DNA of 64,000 nt from the NCBI GenBank assembly GCA_030549335.1, contig CM060194.1:57750547-57814546 (forward strand), read 5' to 3'. Each line of letters starts with the position of its first letter. Position 1 is the stretch's first letter. Under the pieces are notes generated by a model. The model was given only the letters and a program-made list of their open reading frames with translations, made no database searches and was not told where the DNA came from. Shown piece by piece: positions 47,058 to 60,307 of the stretch. A program made the translations under genes and the position numbers. The DNA comes from Pontederia crassipes. Its lineage: Eukaryota; Streptophyta; Magnoliopsida; Commelinales; Pontederiaceae.

Positions 47058-50001
47058 TCAACAGGGCGGTCGGAAGCCCATGTACCGGCCGCTGACGTAC
47101 TGCTCCCAAACGTCGATTGCACCAGAGAAAGTTATCACTATCGTGCTGAGTGCCATCACCGTAGTGACTGCAAATATGATCAGCGATACCCGGCCGGATT
47201 TGCGTATGGCTCTCTGAATTATAACCAACCCGACGGCCGACGCCACCAAGCAAACGGCCGCGTAAGCCGAAGCTCTTTTGACGTCCGTCACGCCCAGAAT
47301 TGTGTACTGAGCCATGGACATGGAAGCCGGGAACAGCAACATGAATGTGCCTGTCGCTGCCGCGATCTGCCATTTTAAGCAAAGCATCAGCGGTCACACT
47401 AGGTGATGACCAATTAGTAGAGTCATGCATTTTCATGCAACACAAAACAACCAACCAGAAAAAGAAAGGTTATCAGGGAGGTGCAGAGCAAATTCAGATT
47501 CAGCCACTGCCACTGCCACTGCGTGAACTATATTACAGCCGTAATATTTTCTGAAATATTACTGTATATATTTTATGGTCTAAAATATTTTCTGTTACTT
47601 TGTACGTAGAACTGAAATCTAGTATATAGTAGGTCAGTCATCTTTGCTAGCCAAAGCACAGAATTCAACATCAAATATATCATCATATAATTTGCATCTT
47701 GATGGGTGAAGATTTACCGGAGGCGGTATACCGATCTGAAGAAGCAGAGGATTTAATATCAACCCTCCACCAATGCCAAAAAGACCACTGAGGACCCCCG
47801 TTAGGAGTGCTGCAAATGGGAAAGCATACATTGGTAACCCCTCCACATTGCTCTTGGCAGCATCATCCTGAACAGTAATATTTTAATTAAACTCATCAGT
47901 GCATTGCTTGTCACTGTGTGTAGAGAGAAGCACAATGGAAGATGTGAAGTGTCTACTGGTGAAGTATGAACTGATTACCTCGCCATGTGAGAGTTTTGTT
48001 GGAGACTTTGTTTTCTGATATAAAATATATGCTGTAAAAGCTACGGCGAAAGGAACTTGGGTCAATGTGATGAGCCAATATGCAACTCCACATGGTCTAA
48101 TGTCGAGTGCGCCCTGAAGAGAAACTAATTATTAGTTTCTACTGATATCGATTTCATAGCTTCAACACACATTTCATTGAACTACTACACAGAAAAACAA
48201 GCAAGTCAGATCAAAGTATGAGGCCTTAATCAGTTTGCTTCGAGTTTCTGCACTTGTATCAAAAGATTGAGAAAGAAACCATAAAACTCGGGCAACATTG
48301 TGAAGAATTCTGAAGTTGTAGCAGAAGATTGGTTGGCCTCTAATATTGTAAACAGACAGAACGACTACACAGAAATGCTGAAGTATTCAAAACAGACAAG
48401 TAGCTTTATTTTGTATATCCTTACCTTCTATTCTGTATCTTTGGTATTCAAAAGTTATGAGTGTTGGGCCAATTCAGCTGAAAGCGGGAGTATCAAAGCT
48501 GCATCGCCAGTTCTAAAGAATTTTTTTTTTCGGTGGCCACCAGTTCTAGAGAATTTAGTAATTTAGTATCAACATTATGCAAAATATTATGCGCCCCCCT
48601 AATTTCCACGCTTCTAAGACTAATTTTAATGTCGTCACGACCTTAATTCTTCAACAATTAATTAAAAAATATTGCTGACAGCAACCTTTATAAAGTATAT
48701 TATATTTGCTGAGATCAAGTGACGCGCGTTAAAGAGAAAAATAATCGCAACTGGGTAGGAGACATTTCCTGAAAACATCACGATCAATGTAAGGCATTGG
48801 TACTGGTTGACCAAAAATGTGTATTCTACTGTAACAAGCAACAACTAAATAATATTATGCATGAATCGGGAAAAAAACCTAAACAATTATACAGAGAGAT
48901 CGTCCAATTTAACATTTGTTAGTTGGAGATAGATGCAAATATGCAATACAAAGCTTATTCTGCGTTGTTACAACTTAAAATGAACTGATCACTTTATCCA
49001 TCAAAATCATTTGTCCAACATAATGGTGCATAATCACTAAAAGTAAACTTCAATCGCTGTAAGGTACGATGAAAAAATTAATAAGAACATTTAATCAATG
49101 AAAATGCAGAAAAAAACAATTAGGATTATATGGACAAATGATTGCAAACAAGAACAGACAAAAGGGCAAAAAGTCAAGAGAATCTTACTTTTCCTTGTTC
49201 ATCCCCAATGAGTACATGCAGAAGAAGAAAAGAGAACCAAACCATCACAAGAACCACTGTGTCTTTGTAATGTATCCCCACACCCTTGGACCCTCCTCCT
49301 CCGTCACCATCACCCAACAGAGGCTCCACAGTTCCGGCGCCCTCAGCCTCATCCCCACCTCCGGCGCCTCTTTCCAATCTGCAAGGCACGAATCCGTTTC
49401 CCACCTCCGTCTCGCGCTTCCAGCACTTCATGCCGGCCTTGCAGGTCTTGTAGGTCGAGGACGCCAAGAAGACGGCGAACAGAACGGTGATCAGCCACTC
49501 CGGGAAAGTAATGTTGCAGATCACGCCGATGCTGACGCCCAGGAGCATGCACGGCTCCGAGAGCAGGGCGATGTCGTAGTTGATCACCACTTCGCTCAGG
49601 CTGCTGAAGAAGAGGTTGTAGATGACGTTGGAAAGCAGCACGCCCGTGACCATGAAGGCCGAGAAACTCGTAGCTGCCTTCAGGTCCATTGCTGCGACGA
49701 GAGTGAGGATTGGGAGGAACAGGGGGCCGCCTCCGACTCCTCCCGCGCTGGAAATGGAGGCAGCAAGGAAGGAGAGAACCATCGCTGCGACTGCACGGTG
49801 GCCAAAGCTTGCTTCCTTCATGTTCTGGTGGTGCTGCTGGCTCCATGCAGCTGATAAATTGTTCGGCAGACGTTCTAGACCATGGGACAGCGTCGGCTGT
49901 GAGGTGGAGTTGGAGCCATAGGCTGAGGTGAGATGGGAGATAACAAGGATGCATAAAGGGAAGAGTAACCATTGGAGAGGGGACATATGTGACCTCCTCA
50001 T
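47058..50001 (-). CDS. Sulfite exporter TauE/SafE family membrane protein
   Basis: Predicted multi-pass membrane carrier; the family is linked to export of sulfite and related sulfonates, but the plant substrate is not shown by sequence. Exons on the minus strand are 50001-49189, 48113-47979, 47867-47718 and 47366-47058, all phase 0, giving 468 residues, a usual length for plant members. Introns are 1,075, 111 and 351 bp, each GT-AG (GTAAGA, GTAATC and GTAAAT donors). Residues 7-27 look like a signal peptide or signal anchor. The two TauE half-repeats each show the Gly-rich signature: SSAGGVGGGPLFLPIL at 84-99 and FGIGGGLILNPLLL from about 346. A Gly-rich acidic loop (about residues 223-245, GDGDGGGGSKG) lies between the halves. 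The C-terminal exon has FMLLFPASMSMAQY and ends YMGFRPPC. It appears intact. Exon 1 is GC-rich, the later exons less so. Confidence 0.92.
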
Positions 50002-50109
50002 CGCTCCCGCCTTTTTTCTCTGTTTATGGTATGATCGGTGCGAGCAGAAGTATGTTTGAGGTCGTCGACTTATGTAGTCACGCTCGCCGCGTTTGGCCTG
50101 AAAAGCTCA

Positions 50110-50468
50110 CTTGCTTTTTCTTCTTTTGTGTTTACTAAAATTTATTGCGGTTGATTTTTTCCAAAAAAATTTATATGCCTTTATCCTTTTTTGTGTTTGC
50201 TAAAATTTACTGCAGTTGCTTTTTTCCAAAAAAAATCTATATGCCTTTTTCTTCTTTTGTGTTTGCTAAAATTTACTTCTTTTAATGTTTGCTAAAATTG
50301 ATTGTAGTTGCTTTTTTCCAAAAAAATCTGTCTTTTTCTTCTTTTGTGTTTGCTAAAATTTATTGCAATTGTTTTTTTCCAAAAAAAAATCTATTTACCT
50401 TTTTCTTCTTTTGTGTTTGCCAAAATTTACTGCAGTTGCTTTTTTTTCCAAAAAAAAAATTATATGCC
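50110..50468. repeat. Minisatellite upstream of the TauE/SafE gene
   Basis: About five and a half degenerate units of roughly 73 bp, each with CTTCTTTTGTGTTTGCTAAA, then TTTACTGCAGTTGCTTTT, a C-poly(A) tract and TCTATATGCC. It begins about 110 bp upstream of the ATG at 50001, inside the likely promoter. Confidence 0.8.
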
Positions 50469-50639
50469 AAAATAAATCTTTTGTTTTTTCGGATCCCCCT
50501 CCTTTCACCCAAAACAAACTTTTTTTTAAAAAAAAATGCTTTTGGTAAAGCCACTCCAAACAATAATAGCAACAGAAAGAATAATAAAAATATTTGCCAA
50601 GTCTGTCATCTCTTGGAGAGTTTTCTCTTCTGCAAAAAA

Positions 50640-53600
50640 AAAAAAAAAAACCCTAGTGCTCCCACGCCACTATCGCTTGGATCTGCTCCTTCCCCTCGTC
50701 TCCGGCGTCCCCCATCGGAGGCGACACCCAAAAAAAAACTATTCTTGTTCTCCCCTCCCCATACCCTCCCCGGCTATAGGCACCCCTCTGTCTCTGCCCT
50801 GATGACTCCTTCCCTCCTCTTCCACTCAAAAATCCCCTACCTCCGATTAGCTCTCAGCAGGGCCTAATTCCTCTCCTCCCGTCAGCACTGCTCGCCCTGC
50901 AAAGTCTTGGCTCGCTGCTGCCCGTGGTTCCTAACCTGTTAATGCCGCCTCCTCTACTATCTCCCCCCTCAGCTCTAGGAGCTTCAGGAGGCTACCTCTG
51001 TTGAAGTTACCATTCCACTTTCTGATACTTCCCTCTTCTCTGATTATCATAGCAGGTGTCTCATTGGCTGCTTCATCGGCACTCTGGAAGCACTCTGGGA
51101 GGGAATCCGGCCTCTATGGGAGGGTTGCCTTCCCTTCGGTCATCTCGCCCCTCGGTAACTCTCTCTTTCTCTTTATTTTTTAGACTGATGATGCTCGTAT
51201 GCAGATTCTTACCGGGGACCTTGGGAGTTCGGGGGCCATCTGCTTCGCTTCGCCTCGCTCTCCCCGTTTCTCTGCCTGGACTCGACATCCTCCTTGAATC
51301 TCTCCATCTTGATCCAGTTTTTTGGCCTACTTCTGGAGCTCCGCAACCCCACCTGTATCGCCGCGATTTTTGGTTCTATCCTTTGTATCGATGAGATGGC
51401 TCTCAGTTTCGTGGATGCGCCGTGTGCTCGGGCCTGTGTGGAGGTAAATCTGGCCTCTCCTCTTCGGCAGGCCACCTGGATTTCTCTCCCGAATGGCGAA
51501 TGCTATCTTCAATTGGTTGCGTATGAGAACCTTTCAACATTATGCTATCGATGCGACATCATTGGTCATCGTCTGGAGGCCTATCACAAAGCCCTCGAGG
51601 TGGGGGAGTCTCGTGCGTCCGCACTGCTATTTGGGCCCTGTCGTCCGGCGTCCCCCCAAATGTCACTACCGCCTCCTCCCAGACCCCTTTCCGTGAATCT
51701 CAATTGTCCTTCTGGCTAATTGCACTTGTCGGGCGCTCATCGTGCGGCTGGTAGCGCCAGCGGTACGGGCTCCCGTACCTCTGGTGCTCGCCCAACGGCT
51801 AGTAGCGTCGTGGCGAGTGATGATGTGGACTCTCGGAGCTGTTCGCTTGGTGTACGTGCTGCTCACGTGGGCCTACTTGGCACTCATGCCCCGTCAACGA
51901 TCCAAGGGATACTATTCCATGGTACAACTCCCTTGCATCTAACGGCTCATCTTCTGATGTGACAGGTATAAACACGCCATCTGTGACCGTGGATGCCTCC
52001 CCCCGACTCATCTGAGCCACCCACGTGTCCCATAGTTCCAGGCTTCATATTTACAACTCACACTTTCTTCCAAACCCTCTCATTCTCGTCCTTTTTCTTC
52101 TTGCTCGGATGCTCTTGTTCCTCCTTCCGCCTCCTTTGCGGCCCCCTCCGCTGTCAGCATTGCCCCTCTTCTGCATGCCATTGACATTGAGGGCATGCCC
52201 TAGAGTGGCGTTCCCTCTAATCATGATGCCTTAGTTTTATGTGCTACTGCAGGTATTCAGGCTACTGCAGAGGCGATGGAGGGCGACTCATCCCAGGAGG
52301 AGCCGGAGGACCACGACCTACTTCCAGCCCCGCACCTGGAGAAGAAAAAGTCTCGCCTCCTCAAGCCCTTGGTCCCCGCCCCCACGTTATCCCTCCGTTC
52401 GCGACCTTCTCCTGCCCCTGTTCGGGTCAAAGGTAAGAAAAAACCTCCTTTACATACTGAGTACTCACTCGCCTCTTTTGCTTTTGCTGTGCAGGGCTTG
52501 TTCGACACCTTACACTTCATGTCATGAAGAGTCTTGCTTGGAACTACTGGGGCGCTTTCCGGGAAAGCTCGTGACCGGATCAAGAATCTTATTTCCACTC
52601 ATTCTCCTTATTTTATAATTCTATTAGAGAGTCATGTCGGTTTTATAAAGTCTAAACAAATATTGCGTCGTCTCGGACTCCTGGTCCAGTACTTTTTGCG
52701 TGGGCAGCAGCGCGGCTAAAGGTATTATCCTCGCCTAGTAGGGGCAGGATACACAGGTTACTCCTTTGCTCTCCTCTAATTCTATCTCTTTTGACAATTT
52801 TCATTTCCCTTTATCTTGTGTTTATGCTAGTCATTTACCTTCAGACTGTAATGCTTTATGGCACACTCTAAATCAGATTAATTCTAATGATTTTCCCTGG
52901 GCCTTAATTGATTATTTCAACTGCATTTTATCTTCCGATGACAAGCGTGGGGGTAACCCCTTTACCCCTAATCGCTCTTCTAGACTCCTTAATAATTTGA
53001 TTAACAACCATAGCCTTATTGACCTCAATCTCTCGGGAAACCCTTTTACCTGGACTAATAATCGCGTAGGCCATCTTGATCACATGCTTGTTGGTCATCA
53101 CTGGGTAAATGCTTTTCTGGGTCATGACCTCTCTGCTCTTCCCCGTTGTGCGTCAGATCACCACCCCCCCTCCATTTCCAATCTGATCTTAAGCTTCCCC
53201 GCCCTCGCACCTTCAAATACGAGCACTTTTGGCTCCTTCATCCGCAAGCCAAAGAGTTTGTCCAAAGGCATTGGTCTTCACCTTCCAATCAACACTCCAT
53301 TCCCAAGACTCTCCACTGTATCCGGGTTGACACTTTCCGCTGGAATCGGGAGGTCTTAGGTAGATTAGAAACTCACGCTATTGAGATTCTTGCCTCCATC
53401 TCCCTTTTGGAGCAACTAGACTCCTCTCAGGGCCTCTCTGAGGCTAATCTTGCTCGCTTGCGGGCCTCTTACCATCTTCATGATACTCTTCTAAGACAAA
53501 TTAATCTTAAGTGGTGGAACAAGGCTCGCACCTCTTGGCTCCATCATGGTGATAAAAATACCAAGTTTTTTCACCTCCAGACCCTAGTTAGGCATAAGCA

Positions 53601-56600
53601 GAACCTCATTCGCTCAGTTCTCTCGGATTCGGGCAACCTGCTCACGAATCCTACCCTCATCTTGCAGGGTTTCATTGATCACTACCAAACCCTCTGGGCT
53701 CCTCTGCGTGGTGGGAACTTCCCCGCAAATCTCTGGCCTCCTTTTCCTTCTTGCGACCCCTCATTCTTTCCCTCTCTCACTAAGCCTGTCACTTCTGATG
53801 AGATCATCTCGACAGTCTGGAATATGTCTTTGGGTCGTGCCCCAGTGTCACCCTCCATGAATGGAGGGCTTCTGGGCATGGCCGAGCATGGCCGGGCGCG
53901 CCTTGGGCGCCCGGGTGCACATGGCGGCCATGAGCATCCATGGGATGAGCCGAGACATCCCAGGGACTGGAGAGCACATCTCGGGACTTCTTTATCAACC
54001 AGGAAGCTTGGTGCAGAAGATGGGACTTAGAGGATGGCCGGAACCTGGCGGGGCCATATGACATGGCCGGGTGCACATGGCCGGGTGCGCCCGGGCCATT
54101 CTGGGGCATGTCGTCCCAGGACCGAACCAGACCATCCTAAAGCATCATCAGGCATGTAGAGGTCGCAGGAGATCATTGGACTTGAAGGAGCATGCGTGAA
54201 GACATCTCTGGAAGGAAGGCAATGAAGAGGTGGCGGTTGTAACCGCCATAGCGGCCATGGCCGGCGGGCAGGAGGTGGCCGCGCCGGAATCTTGGTGGCC
54301 GGAGTTCACCAGGACATGTCCTATGATGGAGGGAAGTAATCCTGAAGGCAGGAACTTCAATCAAGGTGATGGGAAGATCCTGGCCACTGGATTAGAAGTT
54401 ATGTAGTAGGTAGTTATGGTTGACATTTGAATTTGAATTGAATGGTTTGAATTCAAATTCTGGACAGCAGTTGGCTGATCCCAAACACTATAAATACATG
54501 TAAGGTTCCCACATTCTGGGACAAGTGTTAATGAATGTCTTCTTCCCTCATTGGCCGAGTTCTCTATATGTTTGCATTGGGTGTGAGTGAATTGACTTAG
54601 GTAAGAAACTAAGTGTGAGTTTAAGAGTGGGTGCGAGTTCATCTTTGAGAGGAAAAATCAGAGTGAACAGGAAGGCTGCTTGAGTGATTCGGTGAGGAGT
54701 CTTCAAGGCCGGTTGCATCTAATTTCTAGGAGAGAAATTAGGCCGTGACACCAGGGCCTGACGGCTTCACCATTGACTTTTATCGTACTCACTAGGACAT
54801 AGTGGGTTAACGAATCATTTCTGCCATTTAGGATGCCTTCCTACATAACCATCTCCCCAGTGACTGGGGAAAAATTGCTATTGTTTTCATCCCCAAAATG
54901 ACGTCCCCCACATCTATCAAAGACCACCGCCCCATCTCTTTGTGTAATGTCATATACAAAGTATTTGTTAAAATTCTAGCCAACAGGCTCCGGCCAACTT
55001 TGAATACCCTTATCAGTCCCATGCAGACTGCTTTCATCCCTGGACGTAGTATCCAAGATAACATTCTTATCGCCCAAGAGCTCGCGCACTCTCTATCCTC
55101 TGGCCGAATTAAGCATATGCTTATCAATGCGGATATGGAGAAGCCGTTTGACCGCGTGTCCTGGGATGTCATTATCTCTACATTAGCCTGCATGAACTAC
55201 CTGCCTTCTTTCATTAAGTGGATTGACATCTGTATTCGCTCCCCCACCTTCTCCTGTCCGTGCACACAAGGGTATTCGCCAGGGTGACCCCCTATCGCCG
55301 TATTTATTCATTATCATTTCACAACTATTCACCTCACTTATCGAGCCTAGCAGTGTTTCTGGTTGTATTAAGCCCTTCACCCGCAACAGCTTTTCCATAA
55401 GCCACCTTCTCTTTGCAGATGACTTTCTCATTTGCATTAGAGCTACCCTCACTAATTGCCATAGCCTTATGAGCATATTTAAAACTTATGAAAGACTTAC
55501 TAGCCAATGACTCAACCCCCTCAAATCTGCTGTTTACTTTCCATCCAAACTTAACCATCGGCGTAGACAATCTATCACCAATACTCTTGGTATCCGTCAC
55601 GACAATTTCCCATTCACTTATCTTGGTGCCCCAATATCTCCTAAATATATCCCCGCCCTTCAGCAAACTTTTCTTGTTAAGAAAATCATTGCTCGGCTTT
55701 TCGGGTGGCGTCGTCGTCTGCTTAGCCAAGTTGGTCGTGCCACCCTCGTCAAGTCTACTCTTTCCTCCATCCCCACCTATCTCCTCTGCATGACTTACTT
55801 ATCCATGGGTGTTCTCTTCTTCCTGGAGAAGCTCAGTAGGTCCTTCTTGTGGGACTTTGGTAATGGCCACCGATCTGCGCACCTTATTAATTGGCATACT
55901 ATTCAATCTCCCTGTTCTGCGGGCAGCCTGGGTATCAGGAATCTCCATCTCATTAGGGCCTCACTCTTGGCTCGTAGAATTCTCACCCTCCGTAATAATT
56001 CACCTTCGCTTTGGACTAACTTCATGCTTGCTAAATATGGTTCCCCCGCCCGGCCTAGTCCTAGAGGCTCATTCTGAATGTCATTCCCCATCTTCGCCTT
56101 GGCTTTCTCAAATCTATTGGATCCGGCTCCCGTACCTCTGTGGTTTTTTATCCGTGGATATCCCCCATCCCTCTTTGAAAATTGCCTGCATACATTAATA
56201 TGGAGACTGACATTTCTACACTCAGGGTGTCGATTTGATCATCAACCATTCTTGGAATTTTGCCCTGCTGGCTTGAATTTTTACTGAACCTACTTGTGAT
56301 GCTATTTGTAATATTTATCTCCCGCATATTGCCTATGATGATACGTGGGTTTGGATGATAAATGATCATGGGATTCTCAATGTTAGTGCGGTTTATAAAT
56401 TCGTGTACCGACAGATTTTACCGACCGGCCTAGCTGGAAAGTAGCCTTGGTCTGTGGTTTGGAAGATCGAGATTCCCCCTGAAATCCATTTTTTTCCTTT
56501 GGAAACTCCTCCACAATCGTCTCCCTACTAAAACTCTTATTCAGCAGTTCGCTCCTAATTCAGATCCACTTTGCTCCCTCTATGGTTTAACCAATGAAAC

Positions 56601-57465
56601 AGTGTCCCACTTATTTTTCTCCTGCCCTATTACGCTCCAGTTATGGTCCATTTTTCAAATCAAGCTTCAATACGCCTTTCCTCGTGGGATTTTGGTTCTT
56701 GGATCCAGGACGAAACCACTTTGGATCTGCCTTCTCGGCTAACTTCTTCTCTCTATCTTCTCTTACTGTCTATGGGAAATCTAGAACCTCAAGAACGATG
56801 TACACTTCAGATCAAGACATGCAACCGTCAATATGGTTTAGGAAAAAGCTGTTGCCTGTGCTCACGAATTTACTACCTCCGCCCCCCACGCCCCTGAGGC
56901 ACCTCCCCCTCTCCCCCTCTCCCTCCACCCCATGATCCTCTCCGGATCCAGTGGGAGGCCCCCCCTCCGAATTGGGCTATCCTTAATTTGGACGGCTCAT
57001 TCTGCGGAACCAGCTCACGTTGGGGTTATGGTTACCTTCTCCGGACTGACAATGGTACTTTTATTTTTGCAGGTGCTGGTGTTGTTGCTATGGTTTCTGC
57101 CCTCCACGCTGAAGCCTGGGCGCTTCTCCTTGTTATTTGTGTTTGTGCCTCCCGCTGGATCACCCATGTCAAGATTTGCACCAATTCTGAGTGTCTTGTT
57201 CACATCATCAGGAGGAAGCGTAACTCTCCGTGGCAGATTCGTAACATTATTATCGACATTCGGAACCTTATTGGTTGTCTTTCACCATCAGTACTTGCAT
57301 TTTGTCCACGAATCACAAACACTGCAGCTGACTTTCTAGCTCATTTTGGCCGCAAAAAAGGCGAGCATTTTTGGGTCGACGAACTTCCTCATGGCCTCGA
57401 CAGTATTTTGTACCGTAACTCTACAAGTCTTTTCATTACTTAATGGAATATTTACCTTAAAAAAA
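50640..57465 (+). mobile_element. L1-type LINE with RNase H, interrupted by a solo LTR
   Basis: ORF1-like region about 51000-52200 has a DUF4283-like stretch (LRNPTCIAAIF, ARACVEVNLASPLRQATW) and a CCHC-type knuckle (CYRCDIIGHRLEAYHK, where the last Cys is Tyr). ORF2 likely starts at 52524 with MKSLAWNYWGAF and holds an endonuclease (LLESH; HLDHMLVGHHW; SDHHPP), reverse transcriptase (HRPISLCNVIYK, INADMEKPFDRVSWD, FADD at 55412-55423), zf-RVT (PEIHFFLWKLLHNRLPTKTL near 56480) and RNase H (LDGSF to ADFLAHF, 56985-57350), ending with TAA at 57443. A short A-tract ends it at about 57465. Frames shift several times, so it is dead. The 5' border is uncertain and no target duplication was found. 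Confidence 0.88.
53846..54750 (+). mobile_element. Solo LTR inside the LINE (fossil)
   Basis: A 905-bp block beginning TGTCACCC and ending CCGTGACA, flanked by CCAG on both sides (53842-53845 and 54751-54754). It lies between LINE ORF2 pieces that read GRAP and GPDGF, which are adjacent in intact LINEs. It carries a TATA-like CACTATAAATAC at about 54487 and a leader after it, as LTRs do. CATGGCCGGG-type repeats fill 53875-54090. The superfamily is not resolved. Confidence 0.75.
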
Positions 57466-60307
57466 GTTGCAAATAGGGCTCGTAGCGGTCGCCCGTGAAG
57501 ACCAGCTCCAGCTGAACAGAAAGCAGTTCATGCAGAGACGTTATCCTCTTCTTCAATTGTTGTGTCATCTATTAATTGTAACTCTCTCAATGTATTGGAC
57601 TGGTAGTTTCATATCGGTCCTGCATCAGTATAAATAGTTCGATTAGTTGTAATAGTCTTTTCATTTTTTAATAGAAAATTAGTTTTCTGTCCTCATTTTC
57701 CACCTCTTGCCGCAACACTGTTTCTTCTCTTCACCACCTTCCGCTCTGGCAACATCCACTTCACAGTAGTGATTTAATGGATGTGCACCTCCAAAAGTGA
57801 GATTTGATTCACCCCTTCTCCACGTTTAGCCCCTTCTTCACATGTTTAGAAATAAAAAGCTTTGGCCTCCTCCCTTACCCTATCACTCTGTCTCTCTCCC
57901 TCGTATCCTTGATCACCGTCTATCTCAACATCTATGCGGATGCATGATCATTTTCATATATTATTTTATATTTTTAGTCTACTTTTATAAATTTGATTTA
58001 GATGATGATAATTTTATAATTCATGCACTTGAAAAGGCACCCACAAAGTTTATTCCCCTCTTTCAAACATTTTATTCTCAATGGTAATTCAAATTTTCTA
58101 TAATCCTAGTGCATTTATTTCAAACGTAGGGTGACAATCTACACAATAGAATTCTTTTGTAAGTGTTCTGCTTATACGTCCATTTGCTAACATCTCAATC
58201 GAAATGTTTGCTTGTAAGTTATGACTATTTGACAAGTCATAAAAAAAACTTTCTCTACATCTAAACATTAAAATAGCCTCGTGACATGTCCAAGAGATGG
58301 GAAAAAGAGAGACGATAATGGAGGAAGAGAAGGAGAGGAGAAAGAGAGAGAAAGAGGTGAAGATGAGGAGATGAGGAAAAAAAAGTATGAGATCACAAAT
58401 TTGCGAACTCTAAACCATAGATAAATTATTAGAAAAATTGGCCAAATATGAAGAATATGCAACATTGTCAAACTAACTAATTTATTTATTTATATACATA
58501 AATTGTATATAGATATATTTATACATATTATCATGGGATATTATAACTTTAAATCTTGACTTGCACGATTTTTTTTTGTAATGTGTAACATATAGTTAAA
58601 ATCATGTTACTCAATGAATTTCCTACTCATTATAGGTTAAATTTGGCATCTTTTTTCCTTCATTTACATGTAGAAAACTGAAACAATAATAACCATTTAA
58701 GATTAGAAAAGAAATTAGATAAGAAGATTGACTTTATCTTTTTATTCTAGCATGTGTCTCCAATCATGCCTTCCCTTGTCAAACATCTTTTGATGCATTC
58801 AGACCTTTCAAACTCGAAAAATTTACTTATCCAATGATGACATGATAATTTGCATGGCAATCACAATGCTCAACTACAAACTTCAGGAACCAATAAAAAA
58901 GTTAATCTTCAGAAATAACAAAATCTATTTCCATCCTAAGTTTAATAGGCATAGGAAAATGAAACTCAAACTCAAATGTGCAAATAAGAAATTTTCTTTC
59001 AAATATCTAGGAGCATCAATCTCACATAAAATTCTATTAGCTGAGGTAAATGGTTCCTGCATGAGAGAATCATAAACAGACTTTCTGGAGGACTCTCAAT
59101 CAAGTGGGAAAAGTTTTCCTTATTAATTTTTTTTCTAAATACTATCCCCAACTACTCCTTTGTGTTCTACTTATGTTCCCAATGGCATCACTGTGGCCCT
59201 AGAAAAACACTCCAAGTCATTCATTTTAGTCATATAATGGAGCTGAAGCCTAAAAGGGCACACCTTATTAGTTACTCCATTATCCAGATCTCAAATTGTA
59301 ACATGTGAAAAAAATAAAAGAGATTTTAGATCCCGCATTGCCCACTTAAATAGTATATTATAGGACCAAAAGCCCCATTATCTCATTAGCACCCAATAGG
59401 AGACCCATTTAAGTCCTCTCCCACTCACCTTCTTTGGTGAATCTGTCTCATGTGAAATATAAAAGGTTGAGTGTTTTGCTCATTAATACTCAAGCAAAGG
59501 ATGATTTGAAGCTGACCAGGAGGAAAGAAAAGAGAAACAACAGCCATGGAGAAGAATGATGAAGGTAAAAAAAATGAAGCTAAGACAAAAGGTATATAAG
59601 GGGATATTAATTTCTCCCATCCAATTCTTATTTGATCAGATGATGGATTGATGTTCATGTTATTTTTTTTTGCATTTAAGAGTCATGAACTTATGGTGAT
59701 AATGATAAGTTCAAATAATAAAAATGAAAATAAAAAAAATTGTCCAGATTCTATAGCATCTATTCCAATTAGTTTTTGTACTAGTTATAGATATTAAAAA
59801 ATTCCATATAATACATGAATGGAAAGATATTAAAGTATGGTTTCTATTGAAATAAAAAATATGTAAATCCAAGTTGTATAGGTAAATTTATGACTCATTT
59901 AGTAGTTCCCTATCATATTGTTATGACTCTTTTAGATTGTTATACTCATTTGCATTAGCATGTAAGATAGGTTATAGTGCTCCAAAAAAATAACATAGCT
60001 ATTGAAGTCTATTTTTGATAGGAACTAAAATAATCTCAATTAGAGATGTATAGAATTATGGTTCAAAAATTGAACTACTGTCAAACTGCTCTAAAATGTA
60101 TTTGAGTTGACTTGTAAATTGCACACAAAATTATAAAGATCATGTAATTCCATTAAATTTTATATTTAGATAGATGCTTAAGATATCTTTTAAATGAACC
60201 TTGATTTACATATTTTGGATCTGTGTGTTCACTCAGCTATCAAACTGTTAAAATAGAATAAGATTGTTGCCAATGTAGGATTTTCTGAAAATATGGTATA
60301 AAGATTG
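57466..60307. other. Spacer; weak promoter-like spots only
   Basis: A TATA-like GTATAAATAG at 57628-57637 sits in sequence reminiscent of an LTR edge. At 59456 a TATAAAAGG lies about 90 bases before ATGGAGAAGAATGATGAAGG at 59546, in a good start context (GCCATGG), but the frame closes after 17 codons and no downstream exon is recognisable. Nothing else is supported. Confidence 0.35.

Noticed and set aside
49138-49854. 238-codon plus-strand frame
   Set aside because: It is antisense to exon 1 of the TauE/SafE gene, which has clear family motifs and splice sites on the minus strand.
50289-50867. 192-codon plus-strand frame rich in Phe and Lys
   Set aside because: It is produced by the T/A-rich minisatellite and the start of the LINE.
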